Shown here in pieces: positions 8,392 through 17,492 of a stretch of 39,591 nt of DNA (the stretch's first letter is position 1; each line of letters begins with the position of its first letter). The notes under the pieces are model-generated. The model was not told where the DNA came from. It saw nothing but the letters and a program-made list of their open reading frames with translations, and made no database searches. This DNA is from Oscillospiraceae bacterium (GTDB lineage: Bacteria; Bacillota_A; Clostridia; Oscillospirales; Ruminococcaceae): assembly GCA_017523995.1 (NCBI GenBank), contig JAFWUX010000120.1:1-39591 (forward strand), in the 5' to 3' direction. Made by a program: the position numbers and the translations under genes.

Positions 8392-8429
8392 AACCGCCGC
8401 AGATCAGTGTTTCCTGCTCTGCGGCGGTT
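8392..8429. terminator. Terminator at the end of the ABC exporter operon
   Basis: A strong stem, AACCGCCGCAG/CTGCGGCGGTT, is followed on the plus strand by TCGTTTTT. It begins 22 bases past the stop of the minus-strand gene at 8452 and probably ends that operon, although its T run is better on the plus strand. Confidence 0.65.
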
Positions 8430-8451
8430 TCGTTTTTGGGGGTTATGGGAA

Positions 8452-8730
8452 TCAGCTCTCGGTGGGTTTCAGCCATGCCGCTGCGAGCTCGAGCGCTTCA
8501 TAGAGCGTCGGGCGGACGGCGGTCTTGGTGATGGCCTCCATCGGGTTGAGACTCTTGTCAGTCTTCATCAGATAGCACTTGATTTCCGAGGCGGTTTTCA
8601 GTTCACCTGCCGCATCCTCAGCGGTGACATTCATCATCACGACATACGGTGCAGCCATGCTGCCGTAATAGATGGTTCTGCCGTTGCGGACAACCGGCCG
8701 CGATTTGTAGGTAAAGTAGCGTTCGCTCAT
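8452..8730 (-). CDS. Small unknown protein, last gene of the ABC exporter operon
   Basis: This 92-residue soluble protein starts MSERYFTYKSRPVVRNG. It has no signal peptide, membrane segment or motif I recognise. The ATG at 8730 is preferred to the longer frame because GGGAGG lies just upstream. It follows the DUF4340-like gene by 35 bases on the same strand, so it is probably cotranscribed with the exporter genes. Confidence 0.75.
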   Translation of the reverse strand: MSERYFTYKSRPVVRNGRTIYYGSMAAPYVVMMNVTAEDAAGELKTASEIKCYLMKTDKSLNPMEAITKTAVRPTLYEALELAAAWLKPTES

Positions 8731-8765
8731 AGAAAAACCTCCCTTTCTCTCTGCGGAATCCGCGA

Positions 8766-10277
8766 TTACCATGACATCGTGAATTCCTTGTCAAAATCCT
8801 CATAGATCTTCATATTTGAGATCAGCGTGTCAACATACGATTTCCGGCAGCGGAATCTGACTTCGCCGTCAATCACGATATAGACCTTCATGTCGCCTGC
8901 GTCATAATACTTGACATCATAGCTGCGCTTGCCGTCCTGACGGTCGATCTTCACAGATGCGAGCGGATCGCCGGTGAGCTTCGGCGCATCCTCCGGCAGG
9001 ATCAGATCCTCCGCCTTGGTCTGCAGCAGATAGGAATAGAACAGTCTGTAGCGCTCCACGCCGTCCTCATCCTGCTTCTCGCCGTTATAAGTGACAACAG
9101 CGTCATCCTTGCTTTCGCCCTGAACGGTAAAGCTGATCTTTTCGCCGCCGCCCTCGACCTCGAGCTTGCCGATATCCCAGACATACATATCAATGACGTT
9201 TCTGGAAATGATATCCTCCGGCTTCAGGTCCTCATAAACGATCGCATCCGGCGCAAAGCCGTAGATGCAGTCGATGCCCTCGAGCATGCCGTAATAGCGG
9301 GTGTCGCCGTCGGCATTCTGATAGGTGCCGCCGAGCTTGAACACGGTGGTCTTGTGGTCATCGGTTTTCATTGTGACGGTTGCGAACGGCGCATCGAGCC
9401 CCGCCTTTTTGAGGTCTGCGTCCTTCGGGAACGGTGTCAGCACCTCTGCTGCGGTCAGACCGTAAAGGCCGTGTGTCGCATCTGCAGAACGGTCTGCGCT
9501 GAGCAGCGACTTGACCGGCTCCTCCATGACATGCACTGCCATTGCACCGCCGTTTGCATTCTCCTCATAGTAGGGATCGCGGACAAAGTAGAAATCATAA
9601 TCGAGATCGCTGCGCTCGATGCGCACAGAGTCGATCATGGTCTTGTCATCCTCTGCCAGCTCCTCCTTGAGCGTTGTGCCGAGATAATCCTTGATGCCGT
9701 CAAGATACGGCTCAACGGTGAACGAGCTGACGGTATAGACCGTGTTGCTGCCGTCCATTGCGATATAGCGGTCATCGCCGACGGGCGCCTTGTCGCCGAG
9801 ACGGAACTTGATATCCTCGCCGTTATCGACGGAAAGCGTGACAACAACCGGATTGTCAAGACCGTACTTTGCAAGGTCTGCCTCGGAGACATCCTCCGCG
9901 ACGGTATCCGTCGAGGTCACCGAGCCCGCGCGCGTTGCCAGCAGACGGATCTGCGTGGTGTTCATCGGGAGCTTTTCATAGCCCTTGAGGTAATAGTTCG
10001 CGATCTCCTCGGTTTTCTCGTTGCCGTCCATATCGGTTGTCTTGGTCTCATCCATCCGGCGGAGGGCAATGTAGCTGTCCCCCTCCGGATTCTCAACCGA
10101 AATCTGATTGATATCATCTGTATATGCGTGCCAGAGCTCCGTTTCGACGGTGCTCTCGGCAGAGGACGAGGAATCTGTATCCGCATCCGGCTCAGTATGC
10201 TTTAAGTAGGCAAACACACCGCCGAGCATGGCAAGCAGAATGCTTCCGCCGATGATCCCCTTGAGCGTCTTGTTCAT
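8766..10277 (-). CDS. DUF4340-type membrane-anchored protein of an ABC exporter operon
   Basis: The 503-residue product has one N-terminal membrane segment (about 7-25), a Ser/Asp-rich linker and a large extracytoplasmic part. That part contains beta-strand repeats of the type seen in DUF4340 proteins (for example VVTLSVDNGEDIKFRLGD and TVYTVSSF). Proteins of this type are usually encoded beside GldG-like ABC transport proteins, as here. Its start overlaps the stop of the GldG-like gene (ATGA), so the two are coupled. The substrate is unknown. Confidence 0.82.
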   Translation of the reverse strand: MNKTLKGIIGGSILLAMLGGVFAYLKHTEPDADTDSSSSAESTVETELWHAYTDDINQISVENPEGDSYIALRRMDETKTTDMDGNEKTEEIANYYLKGYEKLPMNTTQIRLLATRAGSVTSTDTVAEDVSEADLAKYGLDNPVVVTLSVDNGEDIKFRLGDKAPVGDDRYIAMDGSNTVYTVSSFTVEPYLDGIKDYLGTTLKEELAEDDKTMIDSVRIERSDLDYDFYFVRDPYYEENANGGAMAVHVMEEPVKSLLSADRSADATHGLYGLTAAEVLTPFPKDADLKKAGLDAPFATVTMKTDDHKTTVFKLGGTYQNADGDTRYYGMLEGIDCIYGFAPDAIVYEDLKPEDIISRNVIDMYVWDIGKLEVEGGGEKISFTVQGESKDDAVVTYNGEKQDEDGVERYRLFYSYLLQTKAEDLILPEDAPKLTGDPLASVKIDRQDGKRSYDVKYYDAGDMKVYIVIDGEVRFRCRKSYVDTLISNMKIYEDFDKEFTMSW

Positions 10278-12022
10278 TTATTTCTTCTCCTCACATAGAC
10301 AACAATGCCGATCAGTGCCACAACGATCGGGATGATGAAGACCGTGACATTGCGGATCGCGTTTGCCTGCGAATCGGTAATGGTGATCGTCTCCTGATCG
10401 AGGGACTTCTGCGCGATGGTCAGCGCAGCCTCCTTGCCGGTGACGGTGTTCAGCATGTTGACAAAGTAGTTTGCGTTGTCAAAGCTGCCTGCATTTCCAC
10501 CGACCATGTAATCGAGGATCCACGCGGAACCGAATGCGATCACCTGGCTCTTGAGCATTTCGCTGCCGCCGGTGAAGGTGCTGTCGGAGAGCACTGCGAT
10601 ATCGAAGCTGCCCTTTTCCGCCTTTGCCGGATCGAGCTCCTTTGCGGATTCATCGAGCGGATAGAGATAAGCGGTGTCAGAGGTCGAAAGCAGCGGATAT
10701 GTGTTTCTGCCGGAGTTCTGCTCATAGAGGCGCTCGATCGGGCAGCAGAGCGGCGCGATGATCGGCAGATTGGAACCTGCGTAGTTGCTGTTGACCGATG
10801 CCTCTGCATTGGCACTGACAACCGGAATGCCGCCGACTGTGCCGATCGCGATGGTCGCGACCTGTGCGGATGCCTCATTGCTCTCGGAGACATAGGCATC
10901 GCCGTACTTGAGACCCCAGAGTGCAAGGAATGCATCGAGGTTCTTGGTGTCCTTGCTCTTGAACGGCGAACCGAAGTAGATCAGGTTTCTGCCGTACTTG
11001 TTATCGTTGTTGAGGTAGTCGGTCAGCTTGGTGATCTGCGCTTCGGTCAGATCATTCGCCGGCGAGCAGAGCATCAGGATATCATAGTTCTCGTTCAGCT
11101 CCGCGGATGCAATATCCACAGATTCAACCTGATAGTTGTTCTTGTCGAGCAGCTCCTTGATGCGCTCATAGCAGTAGTTGTCGCGCGAATCATAGATCTG
11201 GTTGCCTGCGTACTTGTCGATCATGCCGACGGTAACAGGGTTCAGATCGGTGACGCCCATGATTGCCGAAACGAGCGACTGCTCACCGACAAAGGACATC
11301 GACGTGGTCTGCTGATAGGTCTGATAGTCGATGCTGGTATCCTGCTGGAACAGGTAGTTTGTCGGACCGTTGGTTCTGTAGCCCGAGTTGGACATGCCGA
11401 GCACACGGACGAGATCGCCCTTGGAGACCACAACGTCGCCGGACTGCAGGTCGCCGCTGTAATTTTTCTTGTAAACGGAAATCGCTTCCGGATTCTTGTT
11501 TGCATCAACATATTCAACGGTGATGTGACCGTTCGATTCGGTCTTGAAGCGCGTCAGCGTCTCAGAGAGAATCTTCAGGTTGGAGTTTTCAAGGAAGAAT
11601 GCCTCGTTTGCGAGAACCGTAATCTTGACATCATCCTTGAGCTGGTGCAGATAGTCGATTGTCTGATCGTCGATCTGATAGAGACCCTTCGAGGTCAGGT
11701 CGATGTTCCAGTTATAGCGGTTATCGAGCATTTTGCAGATCAGGTTGACTGCGACAACAATCGCAACAAACACAATCGTGATGACGGCAGCAAGTGTGCC
11801 GTACTTGAACTTCTTGCGGCGCTTGACACTTTTCAGTGCGCGCTCCTTTTCCTCCTCGGGGGTGCGGTTATGCTTTTTCTTCTTCTTTTCGCCCTCTGCT
11901 GCATCCTTTTCACCGGATTCCGCTGCAGCGAGCTCCTCCTCTGCATATTCCTTCAGCGCATCGGCTGCGGACATCTCCTCGGAGGATTCGGGCGTCTGCT
12001 TGATTTCATCTTTTTCGCTCAT
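10274..12022 (-). CDS. GldG-like ABC transporter auxiliary protein
   Basis: This 582-residue protein has a charged, Lys/Glu-rich cytoplasmic N terminus (1-95), a membrane segment (about 96-118), a large outside domain resembling GldG (DLTSKGLYQIDDQTIDYLHQL, then TVLANEAFFLENSNLKILSETLTRF) and a C-terminal membrane helix followed by VRRRNK. GldG family members work with an ABC-2 permease and ATPase; in gliding bacteria they form part of Gld, but here the role is unknown. AGGAGGG precedes the start. The gene lies 14 bases after the permease gene. Confidence 0.85.
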   Translation of the reverse strand: MSEKDEIKQTPESSEEMSAADALKEYAEEELAAAESGEKDAAEGEKKKKKHNRTPEEEKERALKSVKRRKKFKYGTLAAVITIVFVAIVVAVNLICKMLDNRYNWNIDLTSKGLYQIDDQTIDYLHQLKDDVKITVLANEAFFLENSNLKILSETLTRFKTESNGHITVEYVDANKNPEAISVYKKNYSGDLQSGDVVVSKGDLVRVLGMSNSGYRTNGPTNYLFQQDTSIDYQTYQQTTSMSFVGEQSLVSAIMGVTDLNPVTVGMIDKYAGNQIYDSRDNYCYERIKELLDKNNYQVESVDIASAELNENYDILMLCSPANDLTEAQITKLTDYLNNDNKYGRNLIYFGSPFKSKDTKNLDAFLALWGLKYGDAYVSESNEASAQVATIAIGTVGGIPVVSANAEASVNSNYAGSNLPIIAPLCCPIERLYEQNSGRNTYPLLSTSDTAYLYPLDESAKELDPAKAEKGSFDIAVLSDSTFTGGSEMLKSQVIAFGSAWILDYMVGGNAGSFDNANYFVNMLNTVTGKEAALTIAQKSLDQETITITDSQANAIRNVTVFIIPIVVALIGIVVYVRRRNK

Positions 12023-12036
12023 GATAGAATCCCTCC

Positions 12037-12741
12037 TCAGCTCCAGCGTCTGCGCTCAAACACGCGGATCGTCAGGTAATTGAAGACCACCGCAACGCTG
12101 ACATAGAAAACAATCGTCGAGACATTGAACAGGCCGCAGGTGATCGCGTAATATTTGCGGTAGAACGAAAGTGCATCCAGCACCTTGTTGACAAAGCCGA
12201 TCGAAATATAGCCGTTGATGACGTCGATCATGTAGAGCACCATCAGGGCGATAAAGCTCAGGACGGCTGCTGCGATCTGGTTCTCGGTCAGAGCGGAGAC
12301 CAGTCCGCCGACGGCAATGAATGCCGCACCGAGCAGGAACAGCGCCAGGAAGTTTGCAAAGACCATGCCCCATTCGACCGTGCCGAAACCGCTGAGGATC
12401 AGCGCATAGACAAAGGGCATCAGCAGCGCGATGGTGTAAAGTGCAAGCGCTGCGAAATATTTGCCGAAGACGATCTCGCCGAGGCTGACCGGTGCGGTCA
12501 GGAGCCCCTGCTCGGTCTTCTGCTTTTTCTCCTCACTGAACAGTCTCATCGTGAGGATCGGGATCAGGAAAATGACAATCAGGAACATGCTCTGGAACAT
12601 GCGGGACATATCGGTGGTTGCCGGAGCCAGACATCCGGCAAAGAAGAAGTATCCGGAAAAAATCCAGAATACTGCAAGAAAAATGTATGCGATACTCGAT
12701 GTGAAATACGCACCGAATTCGCGTCTGAAGATCGCGCCCAT
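12037..12741 (-). CDS. ABC-2 type permease (GldF-like)
   Basis: The 234-residue protein has six predicted membrane helices. The conserved cytoplasmic stretch RLFSEEKKQKTEQGLLTAPVS after helix 2 is typical of ABC-2 permeases such as GldF and the NosY type. Its start codon shares bases with the stop of the upstream ATPase (TAATG), which indicates translational coupling and a joint complex. The substrate is not predictable from sequence. Confidence 0.9.
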   Translation of the reverse strand: MGAIFRREFGAYFTSSIAYIFLAVFWIFSGYFFFAGCLAPATTDMSRMFQSMFLIVIFLIPILTMRLFSEEKKQKTEQGLLTAPVSLGEIVFGKYFAALALYTIALLMPFVYALILSGFGTVEWGMVFANFLALFLLGAAFIAVGGLVSALTENQIAAAVLSFIALMVLYMIDVINGYISIGFVNKVLDALSFYRKYYAITCGLFNVSTIVFYVSVAVVFNYLTIRVFERRRWS

Positions 12742-13730
12742 TATTCTTTCTCTCCCTTCTTCGCTTCTGCTTCATCCTCTGCATTCGGGATGACAATACC
12801 CTCACCCATGGTGATCTTGAGGAAGACATCCTCGAGCGTCATCTCGGCAGATTTTGAGGAAAGCAGCGGCCAGTTGTTCTCTGCTGCGATACGGAAGAGA
12901 TCTCTGCGGATATCGCTGCCCGGCTCTGCCTCGAGCTCATACTCATAGACGCCCGGTTCGCGCTCCATATCCGCCTTGACATACTTGATGCCGGTGATAT
13001 TGCGCAGTGCCTTGACGATCTCATCGCGCGGGCCTTCGATTCTTGCCACGATCCGGTGATCGGTCGAGACATCGCGCGAGAGGTTGTCGGTGGTATCATG
13101 TGCCGCGATAATGCCGTGGTTGATGATGATGATGCGGTCGCAGACAGCCTGAATCTCGCTCAGGATATGCGAGGAAAGGATGACCGTGTGGTTCTTGCCG
13201 AGCTTCTTGATCAGCGTGCGGATCTCGAGGATCTGCTTCGGGTCGAGACCGACGGTCGGCTCATCGAGGATCAGAACCGGCGGGTTGCCGATCAGTGCCT
13301 GTGCAAGACCGACACGCTGCTTATAACCTTTGGAGAGGTTCTTGATGATGCGGTCCTTGACATCCGCGACCTTTGTCAGCGTCATAACCTCATTGAGGTG
13401 TGCCTTGCGCGGCAGCTTGCACTTTTTCAGATCATAGATGTAATTGAGATAGCCTTTCACCGTCATATCAAGATACAGCGGCGGCAGCTCCGGCAGATAG
13501 CCGATATAGGATTTCGCCTTGATGGGGTCCTCGAGGATATCGACGCCGTTAATCAGCGCCTGTCCCGAGGTCGAAGAAATATAGCCGGTCAGCATATTCA
13601 TGGTCGTGGATTTGCCTGCGCCGTTCGGTCCGAGAAATCCGAGGATTTCGCCGTCCTCAACGGTGAAGCTGATATCATTGACCGCGTGCTTGTCGCCATA
13701 ATACTTCGTGAGATTCCGCACTTCAATCAT
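12741..13730 (-). CDS. ABC transporter ATP-binding protein (GldA-like)
   Basis: The 329-residue cytoplasmic ATPase drives the ABC-2 permease encoded next to it. Walker A is GPNGAGKST (34-42), the signature region is LSKGYKQR (132-139), Walker B is PVLILDEPT (151-159), and the switch histidine lies in SSHILSEI. A C-terminal extension of about 100 residues after the ATPase core is typical of this subfamily. It is the first gene of the five-gene operon; AAAGGAATG precedes the start. I did not find a clear promoter between it and ribF. Confidence 0.93.
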   Translation of the reverse strand: MIEVRNLTKYYGDKHAVNDISFTVEDGEILGFLGPNGAGKSTTMNMLTGYISSTSGQALINGVDILEDPIKAKSYIGYLPELPPLYLDMTVKGYLNYIYDLKKCKLPRKAHLNEVMTLTKVADVKDRIIKNLSKGYKQRVGLAQALIGNPPVLILDEPTVGLDPKQILEIRTLIKKLGKNHTVILSSHILSEIQAVCDRIIIINHGIIAAHDTTDNLSRDVSTDHRIVARIEGPRDEIVKALRNITGIKYVKADMEREPGVYEYELEAEPGSDIRRDLFRIAAENNWPLLSSKSAEMTLEDVFLKITMGEGIVIPNAEDEAEAKKGEKE

Positions 13731-13823
13731 GGATCAGATTCATTCCTTTCTGAAAATAAACTTAATACGGAATTATTGTAGACATTTCATGTGATAGTTC
13801 CGTGTTGAGACTAAGAAAACTAC

Positions 13824-13850
13824 GGAGATTTCCGTCACAGGGAAATCTCC
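13824..13850 (-). terminator. Terminator of the rimP-ribF operon, overlapping the ribF stop codon
   Basis: GGAGATTTCC and GGAAATCTCC form a 10-bp stem with a 7-base loop. On the minus strand the TGA of ribF (13837-13835) sits in the loop, and GTAGTTTTC follows the stem. The terminator is therefore built from the last ribF codons. Confidence 0.8.
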
Positions 13851-14785
13851 CCTTCTGCCGCGCAGATGCCGTCCGCGGGCAGCAGATGCATTCTTGTCCG
13901 GATATCGCGCCGGATCTGGAGTCCGAGCGCCTCGAGCGATTCAAACGGCTGCTCTGGACGAATAAACCGGCAGAGTGTGACCGGCAACAGCTTGCCGTAA
14001 AGATCGCCGCTCCAGTCGATCAGGTGTGTCTCCGCAATCGGCACGGCATCGCCGCCGCTGACGGTCGGGCGCACACCGATATTCGTGATTGCCGGTACCC
14101 AGATGTCATTGATCTCCGCAAACGAGGCATAGACGCCCCTGTGCGGCACGCACTGCCACGGCTCAAAGACCTGATTCGCCGTCGGGATGCCGAGCACGGT
14201 GCTGCCGAGCTGCTGACCGGTCACCACATGCGAAAGAATCTGGTAATCGGCGCCGAGCAGCTGATTCGCCTCTGTGATCTGACCGCTCTCCAGCAGAAAC
14301 CGGATATGGCTCGAGGAAATCGGCACATCCGATTCATCGCGCACCTGCCGCACAACATCGACCGCAAAGCCGAACTTGTGCCCGAGGCGTTTTAAGTCCT
14401 CGACATCGCAGGCGGCATCTCTGCCGAAGCGGAACTCCTCGCCGACCACAACGCAGTCCACCTGCAGCTGCTCCAGCAGGATCTCCTTACAGAAGGATTC
14501 GCCGTCCAGATCCGCGAGCTCCGTAAAGGGCAGCGCGAAGACGGCATCTGCACCGCAGGTCATCAGCAGGCGGCGCTTCTGCTCATCGTGATAGATATAA
14601 CGCACCGGTTTTCCGCGCTTGTGCGGCATGGAATCCGCTGCAAATGTCACAACATGGCAGGCGCCGTGTGCGAGCGCATGGGCAAGCACGCGCCTGTGTC
14701 CGAGATGTACGCCGTCAAACACGCCAAGTGCCGCAGCGATCCGGATTCTCGCAGGATTTTGTGCCTCATGCAGTTCCTGCTTCAT
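13835..14785 (-). CDS. ribF: Bifunctional riboflavin kinase/FAD synthetase
   Basis: This enzyme phosphorylates riboflavin to FMN and adenylates FMN to FAD. The N-terminal FAD synthetase domain has GVFDGVHLGHR (21-31) and the downstream SSSHIR motif. The C-terminal flavokinase domain has the GIPTAN motif (substrate Thr). The 316-residue length is normal. It starts 15 bases after truB and closes the translation operon, a common truB-ribF arrangement in Firmicutes. Confidence 0.94.
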   Translation of the reverse strand: MKQELHEAQNPARIRIAAALGVFDGVHLGHRRVLAHALAHGACHVVTFAADSMPHKRGKPVRYIYHDEQKRRLLMTCGADAVFALPFTELADLDGESFCKEILLEQLQVDCVVVGEEFRFGRDAACDVEDLKRLGHKFGFAVDVVRQVRDESDVPISSSHIRFLLESGQITEANQLLGADYQILSHVVTGQQLGSTVLGIPTANQVFEPWQCVPHRGVYASFAEINDIWVPAITNIGVRPTVSGGDAVPIAETHLIDWSGDLYGKLLPVTLCRFIRPEQPFESLEALGLQIRRDIRTRMHLLPADGICAAEGEISL

Positions 14786-14799
14786 GTGTGCTCATCTCC

Positions 14800-15693
14800 T
14801 CATAGATTTTTATAGACACGCAGAACGCCGGTTTCAAAATCGGCATCCGCAAGCCCGAGAAAGCCCTGCTCAGCGCCGTAGACGCGGTATCGCGGGGCGG
14901 ATGAAATCCCCTGCACCCGTTTCAGCTCCAGCTTGACGCCGTTGCGGTAGAGCCGCTCCTGCGCCGCACCGAGCCGGATCTCCGGCAGCGGAAGAAAGAG
15001 CCTGTCCGTCGGGATGACAAGTGATTCCGGTGTGCCTGCATCCGCCGCCTGCTGCACTTCCGCAAAGGAATGCGCATCATCGAGCGTGAATCCGCAGGCT
15101 GCTGTCCGTTTGAGCGCTGTCATCATGCAGCCGCAGCCGAGTGCGCCGCCGATATCGTGCAGGATCGTCCGGACATATGTCCCCTTGCCGCAGCGGATCG
15201 CGAGCGTTCCCCTGCCGGACTTGCTGTCAAAGGCTTCGAGCGTCAGGCTGTGCACCGTGACCTGCCGCGCAAGGCGTTCAATCTCCTTGCCCGCGCGCGC
15301 GAGCTCATAGAGCCGTTTGCCGTTTATCTGCACCGCGGAATACATCGGCGGAATCTGCTGAATCTCACCGGTGAACTGCGGCAGAACCGCAAGCAGCTCC
15401 GCTTCGGAGACATCAAAGGGATGCGTCTCGAGCACCGTGCCGCTGCTGTCCTGCGTATCGGTAACAGTGCCGAGCTGAAACGCCGCGCGGTACGCCTTGT
15501 TCTCATCCGGCAGGATATCGCAGGCGCGCGCCGCCGTCCCGATCAGCACCGGCAGAACGCCTGTCGCCATCGGATCGAGCGTGCCCGTATGCCCGAGCCT
15601 TTTCATTTTCAATATGCCGCGCAGCTTTCCGATCACATCAAATGAGGTAAAGCCCTGCGGCTTGTTCATCACAAGGATTCCGCTTCCGATCAT
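14800..15693 (-). CDS. truB: tRNA pseudouridine(55) synthase
   Basis: TruB makes pseudouridine 55 in the T-loop of tRNAs. The catalytic Asp40 lies in GHTGTLDPMATG (35-46), and KPQGFTSFDV is at 11-20. The open frame runs upstream to 15900, but the ATG at 15693 is chosen because it gives the normal 297-residue protein and overlaps the nrnA stop codon (ATGA), which indicates coupling. A C-terminal PUA-like extension follows the catalytic domain. Confidence 0.95.
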   Translation of the reverse strand: MIGSGILVMNKPQGFTSFDVIGKLRGILKMKRLGHTGTLDPMATGVLPVLIGTAARACDILPDENKAYRAAFQLGTVTDTQDSSGTVLETHPFDVSEAELLAVLPQFTGEIQQIPPMYSAVQINGKRLYELARAGKEIERLARQVTVHSLTLEAFDSKSGRGTLAIRCGKGTYVRTILHDIGGALGCGCMMTALKRTAACGFTLDDAHSFAEVQQAADAGTPESLVIPTDRLFLPLPEIRLGAAQERLYRNGVKLELKRVQGISSAPRYRVYGAEQGFLGLADADFETGVLRVYKNL

Positions 15694-16694
15694 GCCTGCT
15701 CCGCCTTCTCGCCCTGCCAGACCTCGGCAGAAACGTCCATCAGCATTTTGCAGACCGTCTCCGGATCGCCCTCCGAAACCGAGCAGCCGCTCGCCTTGAC
15801 ATGTCCGCCGCCGCCGAAGCGGTTTGCGACCTTTGAGACATCTGCATGGTCGCCGGCGCGCAGCGAGATGCGGTAGGAGCCGTCCTGCTGCTGCTTGCAT
15901 GTAATGCCGATCTCCACGCCGATGATCTGCATCGGGAGATTCGCCACGCCGTCCACCTCATCCGAGGAGACTTTCAGCTCCTGCATCCAGGCATAGGGCA
16001 GATAGATCAGCGCGATCGTGCCGTCCTCAGAAAGCCGGACATTCTGCATCAGGCGCGTATCGAGCCTGATGCGTCCCTGCGATTTCAGGACAAAGAATTC
16101 GCGGTTGAGCCGTGCATAGGGCAGATCGGGGAAAGCCTTTTTGATCTGCGCGACCGCATCGAATGCGGCTGCATCGGCATTGCTGAACTGGAAGCATCCG
16201 GTATCAGTCGAAATGCCGGAATACAGGCAGAGTGCCAGCTCCCTTGTCAGCGGGATATCGTTCTCCTGCATCATCCGGAACAGCACCTCGCAGGCTGCCG
16301 CGGAATGCGGATTCCAGAACAGATGCTCCGCATAATGCGTATTGGAGATATGGTGGTCAATGCAGAGCAGAATCTCTGCGTTTTTGTCATCGTCCGGCAG
16401 ATCACCGAACAGCTTTCTGTCCGCAACGTCAACCGAAATGTGCACCTGCGGCTCAAAGTCCTCAAACTCGATGCCCCCGGTGATATCGCAGAACATTTCG
16501 GGGATGGGATCGGCGCAGCAGACACGGGAGCGGATCCCGAGCTGCCGGAACATATGATACAGCGCATAGCCGCCGCCGATGCAGTCTCCGTCCGGAGAAC
16601 GGTGAATCAGGATGTGTACATCCCGAAGCGATTTGAGCATTGCATATGCCGCTCTGCTGTCAATCTCTTTGCAGACATATTCCGACTGTTCCAT
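15690..16694 (-). CDS. nrnA: DHH/DHHA1 phosphoesterase (oligoribonuclease/pAp phosphatase)
   Basis: The 334-residue protein has the DHH-family metal motifs HRSPDGDCIG (31-40) and DHH (113-115) and the C-terminal DHHA1 motif GGGGHVKASG. NrnA enzymes degrade very short RNAs and hydrolyse 3'-phosphoadenosine 5'-phosphate; some relatives cleave cyclic-di-AMP products. It sits between rbfA and truB, its usual place in Firmicutes, and is coupled to truB. Confidence 0.92.
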   Translation of the reverse strand: MEQSEYVCKEIDSRAAYAMLKSLRDVHILIHRSPDGDCIGGGYALYHMFRQLGIRSRVCCADPIPEMFCDITGGIEFEDFEPQVHISVDVADRKLFGDLPDDDKNAEILLCIDHHISNTHYAEHLFWNPHSAAACEVLFRMMQENDIPLTRELALCLYSGISTDTGCFQFSNADAAAFDAVAQIKKAFPDLPYARLNREFFVLKSQGRIRLDTRLMQNVRLSEDGTIALIYLPYAWMQELKVSSDEVDGVANLPMQIIGVEIGITCKQQQDGSYRISLRAGDHADVSKVANRFGGGGHVKASGCSVSEGDPETVCKMLMDVSAEVWQGEKAEQA

Positions 16695-16731
16695 GAAGCG
16701 CCTCCTTCTATAATCAGATATCGGGAGCGGA

Positions 16732-17124
16732 TCAGAAATCCTGCTCCTCCTCCGGCTCTGCGGCGGGCGAATTGCCTGCCGTCAGCCCCAGACCGCTGAG
16801 TTTTTCACTGATGTCGGCTGCATACGCGATGGAATCATCGGCGATGAAGTGCATCTCCGGCGATTTGCGCAGCTTGAGCCGGTGAAACAGCTCTTTCCGG
16901 ATAAAGCCGGAAGCCTTTGTGAGCACCCTGCATGCCTCCTGCGCCCGCGCAAAATCGGTCAGGCTGGAGATATATGCCTTGCAGTGCCCCATGTCGCCGG
17001 AAAGCTCAGCCCGGACGATCGTCAGATCAGGCGTGATGCGCGGATCCTTGATGTCCTCGCGCATGATCGCCGTCAGCTCGCGCAGGATATCCTCCTGCAG
17101 GCGGTCAATCTTAAAGCTAGCCAT
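16732..17124 (-). CDS. rbfA: Ribosome-binding factor A
   Basis: RbfA binds the 30S subunit and helps mature the 5' end of 16S rRNA. The 130-residue product has the family pattern: RLQEDILRELTAIMREDIKDPR near the N terminus, a central KAYISSL strand, and RKSPEMHFIADDSI near the end of the KH-like fold. A Glu-rich tail follows. It lies downstream of infB as usual, here separated from it by one small unknown gene. Confidence 0.94.
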   Translation of the reverse strand: MASFKIDRLQEDILRELTAIMREDIKDPRITPDLTIVRAELSGDMGHCKAYISSLTDFARAQEACRVLTKASGFIRKELFHRLKLRKSPEMHFIADDSIAYAADISEKLSGLGLTAGNSPAAEPEEEQDF

Positions 17125-17151
17125 AATGATACTCCTATTGGTTGTGTGTCC

Positions 17152-17400
17152 TCAGAATGTGATCGAACTCTCTGCATCAGGATTATAATAGTCACCGGTG
17201 GTTTCGGTCTCATTGAAGAAGCCTTCCTCATCAAAGATCGTCTCCGGATCGTCAAGATTTTCCTGCGCACTGAATTCGCCGGTCAGAATGCGCTTGACCG
17301 TCTCGAAAAACAGCGTGTCGATCGGGCCGAAATCCGGCCATGCAAGTGCCTCATCGCAGTATTGCAGCATATCGGCATTGCTCATTCTCTGAACTTCCAT
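17152..17400 (-). CDS. Small acidic unknown protein between infB and rbfA
   Basis: This 82-residue protein is strongly acidic and has no signal peptide or membrane helix. It starts MEVQRMSNADML and ends in a low-complexity stretch rich in Asp, Glu, Thr and Tyr. Its start has an excellent binding site (GGAGGG, 7 bases before ATG), and it lies on the operon strand 27 bases before rbfA, so I judge it a real gene. I recognise no family. Its position suggests a link to ribosome assembly or initiation, but that is inference. Confidence 0.7.
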   Translation of the reverse strand: MEVQRMSNADMLQYCDEALAWPDFGPIDTLFFETVKRILTGEFSAQENLDDPETIFDEEGFFNETETTGDYYNPDAESSITF

Positions 17401-17492
17401 GATAATCCCTCCGTTTTCAGATTCTCCCCTCCGGCACGGATTTCACCGCGCCGGTGTATATTTTTTCAGGTTTTCCGGGATCATTGACCGGA

